In this document: positions 1-8,708 of the stretch, one piece after another
How positions within the stretch are numbered: the first letter of the stretch is position 1
How the letters are laid out: the number at the start of each line of letters is the position of its first letter
Source of the DNA: Martinezella tropici
GTDB taxonomy: Bacteria > Pseudomonadota > Alphaproteobacteria > Rhizobiales > Rhizobiaceae
Length of the DNA stretch: 64,000 nt
Direction of reading: 5' to 3'
NCBI GenBank assembly: GCA_000799755.1
Contig: JUHI01000002.1
Location: 310,001-374,000, forward strand
The notes under the pieces: generated by a model
What the model was told of the DNA's origin: nothing
What the model saw: only the letters and a program-made list of their open reading frames with translations
Databases searched by the model: none
Position numbers and translations under genes: made by a program

Positions 1-486
1 GCAATCTTCCCGAATGCCGAACTGATCGTCAACGCTGCCGAATACAATTGGTGGACCGATCCCGGCCGTGTCGACAAGCTGGCGGAAGGCCGCAAGGAAG
101 CCGGCCGGCGCATTGCCTCCGTCTTCCCGACGTGGAAGAACTGGAAGCTGGTCGAGGATAATGCCGAAGTGGCGCCCGGCGTGCATATGCTGGCCGCCTA
201 TGGCCATACGCCGGGGCACTCGGTCTTCCTCATCGATGGCGGCAGCGAGCAGCTGATGGTCTCGGCCGACATCATGTATGTGCCGGCGCTGCTTGCCCCC
301 CATCCGGAATGGGAAGGCACTTACGATCAGGACGGCCCGATGGCCGTCACCACCCGCCGCAGGCTGATCGATCGCGTCATTGCCGACAAGATCAGGATCT
401 GCGGATCGCATTTCCCGTTCCCAGGCTCCGGCACCTTCGTCAAGGACGGCAATGCCTACGGCTTTACCCCCACCATCCAGGCCTGA
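1..486 (+). CDS. MBL-fold metallo-hydrolase, 5'-truncated by window edge
   Basis: The frame is open from base 1, so the start lies outside the window. About 161 C-terminal residues remain. The GHTPGH motif near residue 69 of the fragment is a typical third metal-binding motif of metallo-beta-lactamase-fold hydrolases, and the tail ICGSHFPFPGSGTF carries the last metal histidine (SHFPFPG). The HxHxDH motif that would normally come first must be upstream and cannot be checked. The substrate is unknown; the family includes lactonases, thioesterases and glyoxalase II-like enzymes. The next gene starts 24 bases downstream on the same strand and may be co-transcribed. Confidence 0.85.
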   Translation, partial: AIFPNAELIVNAAEYNWWTDPGRVDKLAEGRKEAGRRIASVFPTWKNWKLVEDNAEVAPGVHMLAAYGHTPGHSVFLIDGGSEQLMVSADIMYVPALLAPHPEWEGTYDQDGPMAVTTRRRLIDRVIADKIRICGSHFPFPGSGTFVKDGNAYGFTPTIQA

Positions 487-510
487 GCGGCCAAAACAGG
501 AGCAAGTACC

Positions 511-972
511 ATGTTCAGACATGCCATTTTCGGGATCGCCGGCCTGTGCGCCGTCGCCATCCTGCCCGCCGCGACAGCAGGCGTTGCCTTCGCCGTCGAC
601 AACATGGAATCGACTGACGCGCCGGACCTCACCTCGGTTCGCGCCAAGATCGATGCGAAGGATTATGCCGGTGCGCTCGCCGAGCTTCGCGATATCGCAG
701 AGGAGCACCAGCAGGCCGATGTCTATAATCTGATGGGCTTCACCCTGCGCAAGACCGGCGATTTCAAGACCTCGCTCACCTACTACACCAAGGCCCTGGA
801 ACTGCAGCCCGATCACAAGGGCGCGCACGAATATCTCGGCGAACTCTATGTCGAGACCGGCGACATGCCCAAGGCCCGGGAGCAGCTGGCAACGCTTGCC
901 AAGCTTTGCCCGGCAGGCTGCGAGGAGCTTGAAGACCTGACCAAGGCGATCGCCGCAAAGGGCAACAACTAG
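511..972 (+). CDS. Secreted tetratricopeptide-repeat protein
   Basis: The product has 153 residues. Residues 1-29 look like a signal peptide (MFRHAIFGIAGL, hydrophobic core, AFA before VDN). From about residue 50 there are helix-turn-helix TPR units: YAGALAELRDIAEEHQQ, then DVYNLMGFTLRKTGDFKTS, then GAHEYLGELYVETGDM, with the usual small and aromatic spacing. The C-terminus has two cysteines (CPAGCEELEDL) that could form a disulfide. A good Shine-Dalgarno (AGGAG) lies just before the ATG. It is probably a periplasmic scaffold or partner protein; its specific role is unknown. It follows the MBL-fold gene closely. Confidence 0.85.
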   Translation: MFRHAIFGIAGLCAVAILPAATAGVAFAVDNMESTDAPDLTSVRAKIDAKDYAGALAELRDIAEEHQQADVYNLMGFTLRKTGDFKTSLTYYTKALELQPDHKGAHEYLGELYVETGDMPKAREQLATLAKLCPAGCEELEDLTKAIAAKGNN

Positions 973-1068
973 CTCGCGGCTTCAACCGATCCGGCGGCAT
1001 TTCCATTCGATCAAGTCGGTGAGATGCCGCCGGACAGCCTGCGGATATTAATGGGAAGGAGATAGGCC

Positions 1069-1506
1069 ATGGAATTCGAAACGGAGAATGCCGTTCTCGT
1101 CAACTTGGCAGACATGGCCCTGTTGTTCGGCCGCCTGCTGCTGTCGTTGCTCTTTCTGGAGGAGGGCATCGAACTTGCCAGTAATTTCGATGGTGCGCTG
1201 GAGGCCATGGCCAAGCTCGGCGTCGCTGCGCCCATAGCAACCGCCACCATTCTGCTGCAGCTTTCAGCCGGGCTTGCGATTGCAATCGGGTTGATGACGC
1301 GATTGGCAGCATTTGGCCTCGGCCTGTTCTGCCTGTTGACGGCGACGCTCTTTCACACGAACTTCGCCAGCCACAACGAGTTGCTGCATTTCGAGAAGGA
1401 TCTGGCGATCGCGGGCGGGATGTTCGTGCTGATCGTTGCCGGCGGCGGAAAGCTCTCGGCGGATATGGTCGTCCGCCGTCATTGGAAGACGAGGCTCGTG
1501 GCTTGA
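1069..1506 (+). CDS. DoxX family integral membrane protein
   Basis: The product has 145 residues and about four hydrophobic segments, roughly residues 13-33, 47-66, 66-88 and 112-132. The pattern GRLLLSLLFLEEGIELASNF, then GLMTRLAAFGLGLFCLLTATLFH, is typical of DoxX/DoxD-type small membrane proteins. AAGGAGATAGGCC precedes the ATG and supports this start. DoxX proteins are linked to quinone-dependent redox or thiol stress in some bacteria; no specific role can be read here. The gene ends at a terminator-like inverted repeat facing the convergent LLM oxidoreductase. Confidence 0.85.
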   Translation: MEFETENAVLVNLADMALLFGRLLLSLLFLEEGIELASNFDGALEAMAKLGVAAPIATATILLQLSAGLAIAIGLMTRLAAFGLGLFCLLTATLFHTNFASHNELLHFEKDLAIAGGMFVLIVAGGGKLSADMVVRRHWKTRLVA

Positions 1507-1518
1507 GCCCGTCGATCG

Positions 1519-1558
1519 TCCGGTGAGCTCACGCAAAGTGGGCTCACCGGAAACTTTT
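1519..1558. terminator. Inverted repeat between convergent doxX and LLM genes
   Basis: TCCGGTGAGC (1519-1528) pairs with GCTCACCGGA (1542-1551), a perfect 10-bp stem with a 13-base loop, followed by AAACTTTTCC. It lies between two convergent genes and could end transcription from both sides, although the T-run is short. Confidence 0.6.
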
Positions 1559-1567
1559 CCGTAAAGG

Positions 1568-2566
1568 TCAGGCGGCTTTCTTGAAGCTTGGAAGCGTCGC
1601 GAAGAGTTCCACCGACTTCAGCCGCGCCTCGATATTGTGGACCGGCATCGAAATGATGACTTCGTCGGCCCCGGTGTCCTTGATGAATTGCGAGAGCTTC
1701 GTCTCCGCCGTGGCGGGAGAGCCGACCACGGCATAACGCAGCGTATTTTCCACGTTCAGCTTTTCCATCGGCGTCCAGAAATCGTCCATGCGCTCAAGCG
1801 GGCGCGGGAAGGGGCCGCGCACGTTTCGCCGCAGGTTGACGAATTGCTGCTGTGCCGAGGTGAAGTGGTACTGCGCTTCCTTGTCCGTTTCCGCGACCGC
1901 GCCCATGACGCCGACCATGACATAGGGTTTTTCCAGTGTGGCCGAAGCGGTGAAGCGGTCGCGATAGATGGCGATGGCGTCCATCAGGGATTCCGGCGCA
2001 AAATGCGAGGCGAAGGCGTAGGGCAGGCCGAGCATGGCGGCGAGATGGGCGCTGTAGAGGCTCGAGCCGAGCAGCCAGATGGGTATGCTGGAGCCATGGC
2101 CGGGAACGGCGAGGATAATCTGGCCCTCATCGGCCGGGCTCAGAAGATGTTGCAGCTCGACGATATCTTGCGGGAAGCTTTGCGCTCCGGCGTCGATGTT
2201 GCGGCGCAGGGCCTGCGCCGTACGCATGTCGGTGCCTGGCGCACGGCCAAGGCCTAGATCGACACGGCCGGGAAACAGGGCTTCCAGCGTCCCGAACTGC
2301 TCGGCGATGACGAGTGGCGAATGGTTCGGCAGCATGACGCCGCCCGAACCTATGCGGATGCGGGAGGTGGCAGCGCCGACATGGCCGATGACGACGGATG
2401 TTGCAGCACTCGCAATCCCGGGCATGCCGTGATGCTCGGCGAGCCAGAACCTGTTGTAGCCAAGTTCTTCCGCCTTCTGCGCCATGCGCTTCGAGCTTTC
2501 GAAGGATTGGCTGATGGTGCTGCCTTCGGCAACGGGCGAAAGATCGAGGATGGAAAAGGGAACCAT
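1568..2566 (-). CDS. LLM-class flavin-dependent oxidoreductase
   Basis: This is a luciferase-like monooxygenase of about 332 residues. It starts [15 protein letters not shown], the usual N-terminus of the alkanal monooxygenase-like subgroup (YhbW/YhbJ type). The reading frame runs 25 codons further upstream, but the sequence before this Met is not family-like, so I chose the internal ATG at 2566. Visible family blocks are [38 protein letters not shown] and [16 protein letters not shown], which build the FMN-binding TIM barrel. The substrate is unknown. It stands alone, convergent with doxX and divergent from ruvC. Confidence 0.88.
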   Translation of the reverse strand: MVPFSILDLSPVAEGSTISQSFESSKRMAQKAEELGYNRFWLAEHHGMPGIASAATSVVIGHVGAATSRIRIGSGGVMLPNHSPLVIAEQFGTLEALFPGRVDLGLGRAPGTDMRTAQALRRNIDAGAQSFPQDIVELQHLLSPADEGQIILAVPGHGSSIPIWLLGSSLYSAHLAAMLGLPYAFASHFAPESLMDAIAIYRDRFTASATLEKPYVMVGVMGAVAETDKEAQYHFTSAQQQFVNLRRNVRGPFPRPLERMDDFWTPMEKLNVENTLRYAVVGSPATAETKLSQFIKDTGADEVIISMPVHNIEARLKSVELFATLPSFKKAA

Positions 2567-2756
2567 GGCAAGAAACCTGCGTGGTTGAAGGGAGGGTTGC
2601 TCCCACATGTAGGAGCGCCGTCCGCGCATTCCAAACCCCATGCCGCAATTTCGTCACGATGTTTTTCGTGCGGCCTCAGTGATCGCAAACTGTGTCTTGT
2701 TTTTGTTTTGTTCACATTTTGCTGGCACATGTCAGGGCTGAAAGATAGGTTGGCTT

Positions 2757-3269
2757 ATGCAGAATACGATTCGCATCATCGGTATCGATCCGGGCCTGCG
2801 CCGTACCGGTTGGGGCATCATCGACACGCTCGGCAACTCCCTGCGTTTCGTCGCGTCGGGAACCGTGACGTCGGATGGTGACATGGATCTCGCATCCCGC
2901 CTTTGCCAGCTGCATGACGGGCTTGCCGAGGTCGTTCACAGCTATCAGCCAGACGAGGCCGCCGTCGAGCAGACTTTCGTCAACAAGGATGCCGTGGCGA
3001 CGTTGAAGCTCGGCCAGGCGCGTGGTGTCGTCATGCTGGTGCCGGCGCGCGCCGGCCTGCCGGTGTCGGAATATGCGCCGAATGCGGTCAAGAAGGCAGT
3101 CATCGGCGTCGGCCACGGCGAGAAACAGCAGATCCACATGATGCTGAAGATCCTGATGCCCAAGGTCGAGTTCAAGGGCAATGATGCGGCCGATGCGCTC
3201 GCCATTGCCGTCTGCCATGCCCATAACCGCGGCGCCAGCCGGCTACGGCAGGCGGCATTGGCAGGATAG
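2757..3269 (+). CDS. ruvC: Holliday junction endodeoxyribonuclease RuvC
   Basis: The 170-residue product has the family length. The catalytic acidic residues are visible: Asp11 in [13 protein letters not shown], Glu71 in [10 protein letters not shown], and Asp143 and Asp146 in [11 protein letters not shown]. RuvC resolves Holliday junctions by paired nicking after RuvAB branch migration. ruvA and ruvB follow on the same strand, but a toxin-antitoxin pair lies between ruvC and ruvA, so the usual tight ruvC-ruvA junction is broken here. Confidence 0.97.
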   Translation: MQNTIRIIGIDPGLRRTGWGIIDTLGNSLRFVASGTVTSDGDMDLASRLCQLHDGLAEVVHSYQPDEAAVEQTFVNKDAVATLKLGQARGVVMLVPARAGLPVSEYAPNAVKKAVIGVGHGEKQQIHMMLKILMPKVEFKGNDAADALAIAVCHAHNRGASRLRQAALAG

Positions 3270-3329
3270 TTTGTTCTTGACTTGTTCTTGTGGTAATGAT
3301 AATTCTTACTCCAGGATCGGAGAGTAAGA

Positions 3330-3581
3330 ATGCGTGTGACATCCAAAGGGCAGGTGACCATTCCCCGCGACTTGCGCGAATTGGCTGGCATAGAGCTCAA
3401 CAGTGAAGTCATATTTTCCGTCGAGGATGGAAAGCTGGTTGTTTCGCCCAAGAACGGTAAGCGGGAAATGGAAGATCGGCAGCGGCTCGATCGGTTCATG
3501 GCCACTCTCAAGCGTTTGGAAGGCACCGGCGATCAGGATATCGACGCCGACGCGTTGATGTCGATGACCCGTGACCGGTGA
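3330..3581 (+). CDS. AbrB/MazE/SpoVT-type antitoxin (VapB-like)
   Basis: The product has 83 residues. The N-terminal half is a SpoVT-AbrB swapped-hairpin DNA-binding domain: MRVTSKGQVTIPRDLRELAGI, followed by EVIFSVEDGKLVVSP. The C-terminal half is charged and helical, as expected for the toxin-neutralising segment. The stop codon overlaps a possible GTG start of the PIN-domain gene, the usual antitoxin-toxin coupling. GGAGAG lies upstream of the ATG. It should bind and neutralise the downstream VapC-like RNase and repress its own promoter in the 60-base gap after ruvC. Confidence 0.88.
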   Translation: MRVTSKGQVTIPRDLRELAGIELNSEVIFSVEDGKLVVSPKNGKREMEDRQRLDRFMATLKRLEGTGDQDIDADALMSMTRDR

Positions 3582-3583
3582 AC

Positions 3584-3997
3584 ATGGTCACCATCGTCGA
3601 CACGAATGTGCTGGTTGATTTGGCGATCTCAAATTCAGCTTGGCATGGCTGGTCCAGCGGACAGGTTCTTTCCGCTTTCAAGCGAGGACCGGTCGTCATC
3701 AACCCCATTATCTATGCGGAATTCTCGGTGCGTTACAGCAGTGTGGACCAGGTGGACGAACTGTTGCCGCAAAGCGAATTTCGTCGCGAAAGCCTGCCTT
3801 GGTCCGCTGCATTTGCCGCTGCCGCGGCTTTCAAGATTTATCGCCAGAGTGGTGGGGGACGCGAGCGTATTCTTCCCGACTTTCTGATCGGTGCGCATGC
3901 CGCTATTCGCGGTTACTCGATATTGACACGAGATTCCAAAGGCTATCGGTCCTATTTCCCGACTGTTGACCTCATTTCCCCCGAAACCCATCCCTGA
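3584..3997 (+). CDS. PIN-domain ribonuclease toxin (VapC-like)
   Basis: The product has 137 residues from the ATG at 3584; a GTG at 3578 would overlap the antitoxin stop by four bases and add two residues. PIN-domain acidic residues are all visible: Asp6 in IVDTNVLVD, Glu46 in IIYAEFS, Asp99 in LPDFLIGAHA and Asp117 in LTRDSKGYRSYFP. Such toxins cleave tRNA or other RNA when released from the antitoxin. The active-site set looks complete, so I infer a functional toxin. The pair sits inside the ruvC-ruvA interval and could be co-transcribed with ruvAB. Confidence 0.9.
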   Translation: MVTIVDTNVLVDLAISNSAWHGWSSGQVLSAFKRGPVVINPIIYAEFSVRYSSVDQVDELLPQSEFRRESLPWSAAFAAAAAFKIYRQSGGGRERILPDFLIGAHAAIRGYSILTRDSKGYRSYFPTVDLISPETHP

Positions 3998-4009
3998 CGG
4001 ACTTTATCC

Positions 4010-4624
4010 ATGATCGGCAAGCTGAAAGGCACAATAGAAGAGATCGGCGAAGACTATGTGCTCGTGGACGTGCATGGCGTCTGCTATGTCGCCTATTGCT
4101 CGGCCCGAACATTGTCGAAGCTCGGCTCCGTCGGCGAGGCCTGCATTCTCTTTATCGAGACCTATGTGCGCGAGGATCAGATCCGGCTTTTCGGTTTCAT
4201 GACGGCGCTGGAACGCGAATGGTTCAACATCGTGCAGACGGTGCAGGGCGTGGGCGCCAAGGTGGCGCTGGCGCTGCTGTCGACGCTGACGCCGGCCGAG
4301 CTTGCCAATGCGATCGCCCTGCAGGATCGCGCCGCCGTTTCGCGGGCGCCCGGCGTCGGCCCGAAGGTTGCGATGCGCATCGTGACGGAACTCAAGAACA
4401 AGGCTCCGGCCTTTGCCGGAGATGCTGCCAATATCGGGCTCAAGCAGGAATTGGGGGATGGGGTTGCGGCCGCGCCGGTTGCCGATGCCGTCTCGGCGCT
4501 CAGCAATCTCGGCTATTCGCGCGATCAGGCCGCCAATGCCGTTGCCGCTGCCCTGAAAGCCGCCGGCGAGGGCGCCGACAGTGCCAAGCTGATCCGCCTC
4601 GGCCTCAAGGAACTCTCGCGGTGA
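4010..4624 (+). CDS. ruvA: Holliday junction branch migration protein RuvA
   Basis: The 204-residue product has the normal length. It starts [24 protein letters not shown], the OB-fold DNA-binding domain I. Helix-hairpin-helix domain II follows ([14 protein letters not shown], then [17 protein letters not shown]). The C-terminal three-helix domain III, which contacts RuvB, ends [13 protein letters not shown]. RuvA tetramers bind the junction and load RuvB rings. It begins 12 bases after the toxin stop codon, so its expression may depend on readthrough from the TA pair. Confidence 0.97.
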   Translation: MIGKLKGTIEEIGEDYVLVDVHGVCYVAYCSARTLSKLGSVGEACILFIETYVREDQIRLFGFMTALEREWFNIVQTVQGVGAKVALALLSTLTPAELANAIALQDRAAVSRAPGVGPKVAMRIVTELKNKAPAFAGDAANIGLKQELGDGVAAAPVADAVSALSNLGYSRDQAANAVAAALKAAGEGADSAKLIRLGLKELSR

Positions 4625-4777
4625 GGCTTTGCACCTTCCGCAATCCTTACTATTGTCGCAAAGTCGAGAGATCGAGCTTCTGCGCCTCTTCGCCAAAGAA
4701 TGTTTTCGACGCGGCAGATGTGATACTGCCTTCGGCGCGGAAGCTGCGAAACGCATACCGGGAATGGAACCTCTGAC

Positions 4778-5818
4778 ATGAGTGAAGCCGCACGTCTGAT
4801 ATCGCCGGAAAAGCGGGGCGAAGATATCGATGCGACGCTCAGGCCGCAATCGCTGGACGAGTTCACCGGCCAGGCGGAAGCGCGTGCCAATCTGAAGGTC
4901 TTCATCGAAGCGGCCAAGGGACGCGGCGAGGCGCTTGACCATGTGTTGTTCGTTGGGCCTCCCGGCCTCGGCAAGACGACGCTGGCGCAGATCATGGCCA
5001 AGGAGCTCGGGGTCAATTTCCGCTCGACCTCCGGCCCGGTCATCGCCAAGGCGGGCGATCTTGCGGCGCTGCTGACCAATCTTGAAGAGCGCGACGTGCT
5101 CTTCATCGACGAAATCCATCGTCTCAACCCGGCCGTCGAAGAAATCCTCTATCCGGCGATGGAGGACTTCCAGCTCGATCTCATCATCGGCGAGGGGCCG
5201 GCGGCGCGTTCGGTCAAGATCGATCTTGCCAAGTTCACGCTGGTTGCCGCGACGACCCGTCTCGGCCTGCTGACGACGCCGTTGCGCGATCGCTTCGGCA
5301 TTCCCGTGCGGCTGAGCTTCTACACGGTCGAGGAACTGGAACTGATCGTCCGGCGCGGTGCCAGGCTGATGGGTCTCGGTATGACTGATGAGGGCGCGCG
5401 CGAGATTGCGCGCCGGGCCCGCGGCACGCCGCGCATCGCCGGCCGGCTGCTGCGCCGCGTGCGCGATTTCGCCGAGGTCGCCAAGGTCGAGGCTGTGACC
5501 CGGGAGATTGCCGACGAGGCGCTAACGAGGCTTCTCGTCGACAATGTCGGCTTCGACCAGCTCGACAAACGCTACCTCAACATGATCGCCGTCAACTTCG
5601 GTGGCGGGCCTGTCGGCATCGAAACGATCGCCGCCGGCCTTTCCGAACCGCGCGATGCGATCGAAGACATTATCGAACCCTATATGATCCAGCAGGGCTT
5701 CATTCAAAGGACGCCGCGCGGCCGTGTCTTGACTGCTATCGCCTGGAAGCATCTGGGCCTGCAGCCGCCCAAGGACCTGGAGGCCGCCCAGTTCCGGCTG
5801 TTCCAGGAGGGGGACTGA
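4778..5818 (+). CDS. ruvB: Holliday junction branch migration helicase RuvB
   Basis: This AAA+ ATPase has 346 residues. Walker A is GPPGLGKT at residues 60-67. Walker B is VLFIDEIH (Asp111-Glu112). Sensor 1 is [21 protein letters not shown]. The C-terminal winged-helix domain ends with [20 protein letters not shown]. RuvB is the hexameric motor that drives branch migration with RuvA. A 153-base gap without a gene separates it from ruvA. The metallophosphoesterase gene starts at the base after its stop codon. Confidence 0.97.
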   Translation: MSEAARLISPEKRGEDIDATLRPQSLDEFTGQAEARANLKVFIEAAKGRGEALDHVLFVGPPGLGKTTLAQIMAKELGVNFRSTSGPVIAKAGDLAALLTNLEERDVLFIDEIHRLNPAVEEILYPAMEDFQLDLIIGEGPAARSVKIDLAKFTLVAATTRLGLLTTPLRDRFGIPVRLSFYTVEELELIVRRGARLMGLGMTDEGAREIARRARGTPRIAGRLLRRVRDFAEVAKVEAVTREIADEALTRLLVDNVGFDQLDKRYLNMIAVNFGGGPVGIETIAAGLSEPRDAIEDIIEPYMIQQGFIQRTPRGRVLTAIAWKHLGLQPPKDLEAAQFRLFQEGD

Positions 5819-6721
5819 ATGCTCGGCCGTCGTGCCTTTCTGAAGCTTTTCGGCGGCAGCGTTTTCGGTTTGATGGCTCTCGGGGGATATGCCCTCGGAT
5901 ATGAGCCGGTTATCCGTCTGGATGTGACCCGTTACGGGTTGACGCCGCCTGGATGGACGCCCGGGCTGAAGCTCAGGATCGTGGCGCTTGCGGATTTCCA
6001 CGCCTGCGAACCCTGGATGACGGCCGAGCGTATCGGTTCGATCTGCGCTCATGCCAATGAGCTCGGCGGCGATATCATCTTGCTGCTGGGTGACTACACG
6101 TCGGGAACCAGTCTCGTTACCGGTCGTGTCGATCATCGCATTTGGGCGGCGGAGCTTGCGAAGCTGAAGGCGCCGCTTGGCGTTCATGCCATTCTCGGCA
6201 ATCATGATTGGTGGCACGATGCGACGGCCCAGAGAACCGGCCACGGACCGACCTTCAGCCATCGCGCCTTGTCGGCCGTCGGTATCGAAGTCTATTCCAA
6301 TCGGGCGGCGCGCCTGGAAAAGGAGGGCCAAGGGTTCTGGCTCGCCGGCGTCGAGGATCAGCTCGCCCTGCGGCGGAGCATACGCTGGAAGCGACCCTAT
6401 ACGAAAGGGCTCGACGATCTCGGGGGTACGCTGGCGCAGGTCACGGATAATGCGCCGGTCATTCTTCTCGCCCATGAGCCGGATATCTTCCCCGCCGTCC
6501 CGTCGCGGGTATCGCTCACCCTGTCCGGACATACGCATGGTGGGCAGGTAAGGATCTTCGGCTGGTCGCCCTATTCGCCGTCCCGCTATGGTGACCGATA
6601 TGTCTATGGCCATATCGTCGAGGAGGAGCGCCACATCATCGTATCGGGTGGCCTCGGATGCTCCATCGCGCCGGTCCGCCTCGGCGTTCCGCCGGAGATC
6701 GTCGTCATCGACGTGGGATAG
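5819..6721 (+). CDS. Tat-exported metallophosphoesterase (YkuE-like)
   Basis: The product has 300 residues. The N-terminus LGRRAFLKLFGG matches a twin-arginine signal (RRxFLK) followed by a hydrophobic stretch, so export or membrane anchoring by Tat is likely. Calcineurin-like motifs follow in order: ALADFHACEPW (an Asp-x-His variant), LLGDYTSG (GD), ILGNHDWW (GNHD), LLAHEPD and LSGHTHGGQ (GHTHGGQ). The GGAGGGGG ribosome site lies inside the end of ruvB and the ATG abuts its stop, which suggests translational coupling. YkuE-type enzymes act at the cell envelope; the substrate here is unknown. Confidence 0.88.
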   Translation: MLGRRAFLKLFGGSVFGLMALGGYALGYEPVIRLDVTRYGLTPPGWTPGLKLRIVALADFHACEPWMTAERIGSICAHANELGGDIILLLGDYTSGTSLVTGRVDHRIWAAELAKLKAPLGVHAILGNHDWWHDATAQRTGHGPTFSHRALSAVGIEVYSNRAARLEKEGQGFWLAGVEDQLALRRSIRWKRPYTKGLDDLGGTLAQVTDNAPVILLAHEPDIFPAVPSRVSLTLSGHTHGGQVRIFGWSPYSPSRYGDRYVYGHIVEEERHIIVSGGLGCSIAPVRLGVPPEIVVIDVG

Positions 6722-6727
6722 GGGATC

Positions 6728-7237
6728 ATGCGGAAACGTAAGCTCATCAGATTGAACGCAGGTAGTTCGCGCTTCCAGATGCGTGTTGCGGGTCTTGGAT
6801 TTCGCGACGGATATGTCCTGGTGCATCGTGCAACGCATGAAAGCTTCTGGACCTTTCCCGGCGGCCGGGCTGAGATCGGCGAGACCTCGGAAGAGACCTT
6901 GCGACGGGAGATGATGGAAGAGCTCGGCATTGACGTCACGGTCGGCCGTCTGCTGTGGTCAGTGGAGAATTTCTTCCATTACGAGCAGATGGACTGGCAT
7001 GAACTCGGCCTCTACTATCTGATGGATACTCCGGTCGACTTTCCTTTCGATCCCGATGAGATCGTGCATCGCGTCCAGGACGGCGACAACGACCTGGAAT
7101 TCAAATGGGTGCGGGCGACGCGAGCGGCGCTGGTCGCGCTCGACATCCCGCCCTATTTCATTGCCGAGGAAATCGAAAACCTGCCGCCGGCGTCGCGTCA
7201 TCTCGTCTGGCGGGATGGCGATCTCGACAAGCCCTAG
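6728..7237 (+). CDS. NUDIX hydrolase
   Basis: The 169-residue product carries a full Nudix box, GGRAEIGETSEETLRREMM then EELGI, matching Gx5Ex7REUxEExGU. It is preceded by the beta-strand context FRDGYVLVHRATHESFWTFPGG. These enzymes hydrolyse nucleoside diphosphates linked to another moiety; this substrate cannot be read from sequence. The gene starts six bases after the metallophosphoesterase stop and is nine bases from the DinB gene, so the three probably form one transcript with ruvB. Confidence 0.92.
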   Translation: MRKRKLIRLNAGSSRFQMRVAGLGFRDGYVLVHRATHESFWTFPGGRAEIGETSEETLRREMMEELGIDVTVGRLLWSVENFFHYEQMDWHELGLYYLMDTPVDFPFDPDEIVHRVQDGDNDLEFKWVRATRAALVALDIPPYFIAEEIENLPPASRHLVWRDGDLDKP

Positions 7238-7246
7238 GGGGATTTG

Positions 7247-7810
7247 ATGGCCGATTTCGATCCGGTTCGCAGCTTTCGCAAGCTCGCCTATAACAATGCC
7301 CTGGCGAATGTCCGGCTGTATCGGGCCTGCGCGGCGCTGAAGTCCGGCGAATTCGAGGCGAAGCGGGTGAGCTTCTTTCCGTCGATCAAGGCGACCCTCA
7401 ATCACATCCTGACGGTGGACTGGTTCTATGTCGATGCGCTCGAAGGCGGCACGCTGGGCCTGAAAGCCTTCGAGGTCGATGAGCCGTATGACCGGCTGGA
7501 TGTATTGAGCCGGGAGCAGGCGGATGTCGATCGACGGCTGGTCGCCTTCTGCGAGGAGTTGGCGCCCCAGACCGCCATGAGGGTCGTCGATATCCAGCGC
7601 AGCGGCCGTATACAGCGGGAGAGGGCGGACGACGTGCTGAACCATCTGTTTCAGCATCAGACGCATCATCGCGGGCAGGTGCATGCCATGCTCGCCGGAA
7701 CCAGTGTTGCACCGCCGCAGCTCGACGAGTTCATCGTTGCCGATGATGCGCGCTTCAGGGGCGAGGAGTTGCGTGCGCTCGGTTGGGATGAAACGAAGCT
7801 GATGCGCTGA
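7247..7810 (+). CDS. DinB family protein
   Basis: The product has 187 residues from the ATG at 7247; a TTG three bases upstream is in frame but less likely. The four-helix-bundle DinB fold is suggested by FRKLAYNNALANVRLY at the N-terminus. Putative metal ligands are the His in ATLNHILTVDWFY and the pair in QHQTHHRGQVHAML. DinB/YfiT-like proteins are often metal-dependent thiol transferases, but many have no known role. Its last 56 bases overlap, in the opposite direction, the end of sqdC. Confidence 0.85.
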   Translation: MADFDPVRSFRKLAYNNALANVRLYRACAALKSGEFEAKRVSFFPSIKATLNHILTVDWFYVDALEGGTLGLKAFEVDEPYDRLDVLSREQADVDRRLVAFCEELAPQTAMRVVDIQRSGRIQRERADDVLNHLFQHQTHHRGQVHAMLAGTSVAPPQLDEFIVADDARFRGEELRALGWDETKLMR

Positions 7811-8708
7811 TGCCGGATTGCTGCGGCATTGTCCTCGCCAGGGTTTCGATAGTCCGCTGCAGACGTTCCTTTCCGCCGCCTTGCCATCCGAGCGCGCGGA
7901 TCTTCGACGTATTCATGGCGCTGACGGTACTGTGTGGCGCGGGTGCGGGCAGCGTGTTGGGACAGCTTGTTGCGCTCTGAAGATGCTTCAGGATCTCGTG
8001 CGTATCGGTCAGTATGTCCGATAGATTGAAGGCTTCGCCGTCGATGCGGCCGGCTTCCGTTTCCAGCAGAAGACGAACCGCGTGGCCGAGGTCACGGCCG
8101 TGAACTTCGGTTCCCGCACGGGACGCAACCGCCTTGCCGTTCAGATAGTCTTCGAACAGCCCGTCCCATTTATTGGGCCGCAGGTCGCCGTAGACGCCCG
8201 TCGCCCTCAGGCTCGCAGTTGCGAAGCCGGGTGCCGACAGGGAAAAGAGGGCATGCTCCGCGTCGCGCTTCACTTCGCCGTAGAGCGTATTCGGTTTCGG
8301 CTTCATGGCCTCCGTCAGGTGTTCTCCGGCAATCCCTTCGCCATAGACGGCGCGGGAGGAAAGAAAGATGCAGCGGCGAATGCCGGCCTTTCTGGCCGTC
8401 TCGAACAACTTGACCGTGCCGTCGAGATTAAGCCGGCGAAAGCCTTCCGGGTCGTTGCCTTCGCCGCCGCGATATTTGCCGGGGATGTGGCTGAAGGCTG
8501 CATGCACGAAGAAATAGGCGTCGTCGAAAGCGCAGCTCTGGTTTTTCGCTGGATCGAGGCTCAGAGGCACGAAGGAAACGGGTTGCGAGAAGAAGCCGCC
8601 CGGCGGCGGACTGCGTCCGCCGATCGCAACCTTGTATCCGGCAGATAGCAGCGTGTCGGCGATGTATCGGCCGACGAGACCTGTTCCGCCTGATATCAGC
8701 ACTTTCAT
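7755..8708 (-). CDS. sqdC: NAD(P)-dependent epimerase-like SqdC, sulfolipid operon
   Basis: The product has 317 residues from MKVLISGGTGLVGRY. The Rossmann glycine motif is at residues 7-13 and YxxxK is Tyr143/Lys147 (TLYGEVK). The ATG at 8708 overlaps the stop of the upstream glycosyltransferase gene as ATGA. By position after sqdB and sqdD it corresponds to SqdC of the sqdBDC operon known from Rhodobacter and Sinorhizobium, an SDR-type protein of uncertain role in sulfoquinovosyl diacylglycerol synthesis. Its 3' end overlaps the convergent DinB gene by 56 bases. Confidence 0.78.
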   Translation of the reverse strand: MKVLISGGTGLVGRYIADTLLSAGYKVAIGGRSPPPGGFFSQPVSFVPLSLDPAKNQSCAFDDAYFFVHAAFSHIPGKYRGGEGNDPEGFRRLNLDGTVKLFETARKAGIRRCIFLSSRAVYGEGIAGEHLTEAMKPKPNTLYGEVKRDAEHALFSLSAPGFATASLRATGVYGDLRPNKWDGLFEDYLNGKAVASRAGTEVHGRDLGHAVRLLLETEAGRIDGEAFNLSDILTDTHEILKHLQSATSCPNTLPAPAPHSTVSAMNTSKIRALGWQGGGKERLQRTIETLARTMPQQSGISASASFHPNRAHATPRP

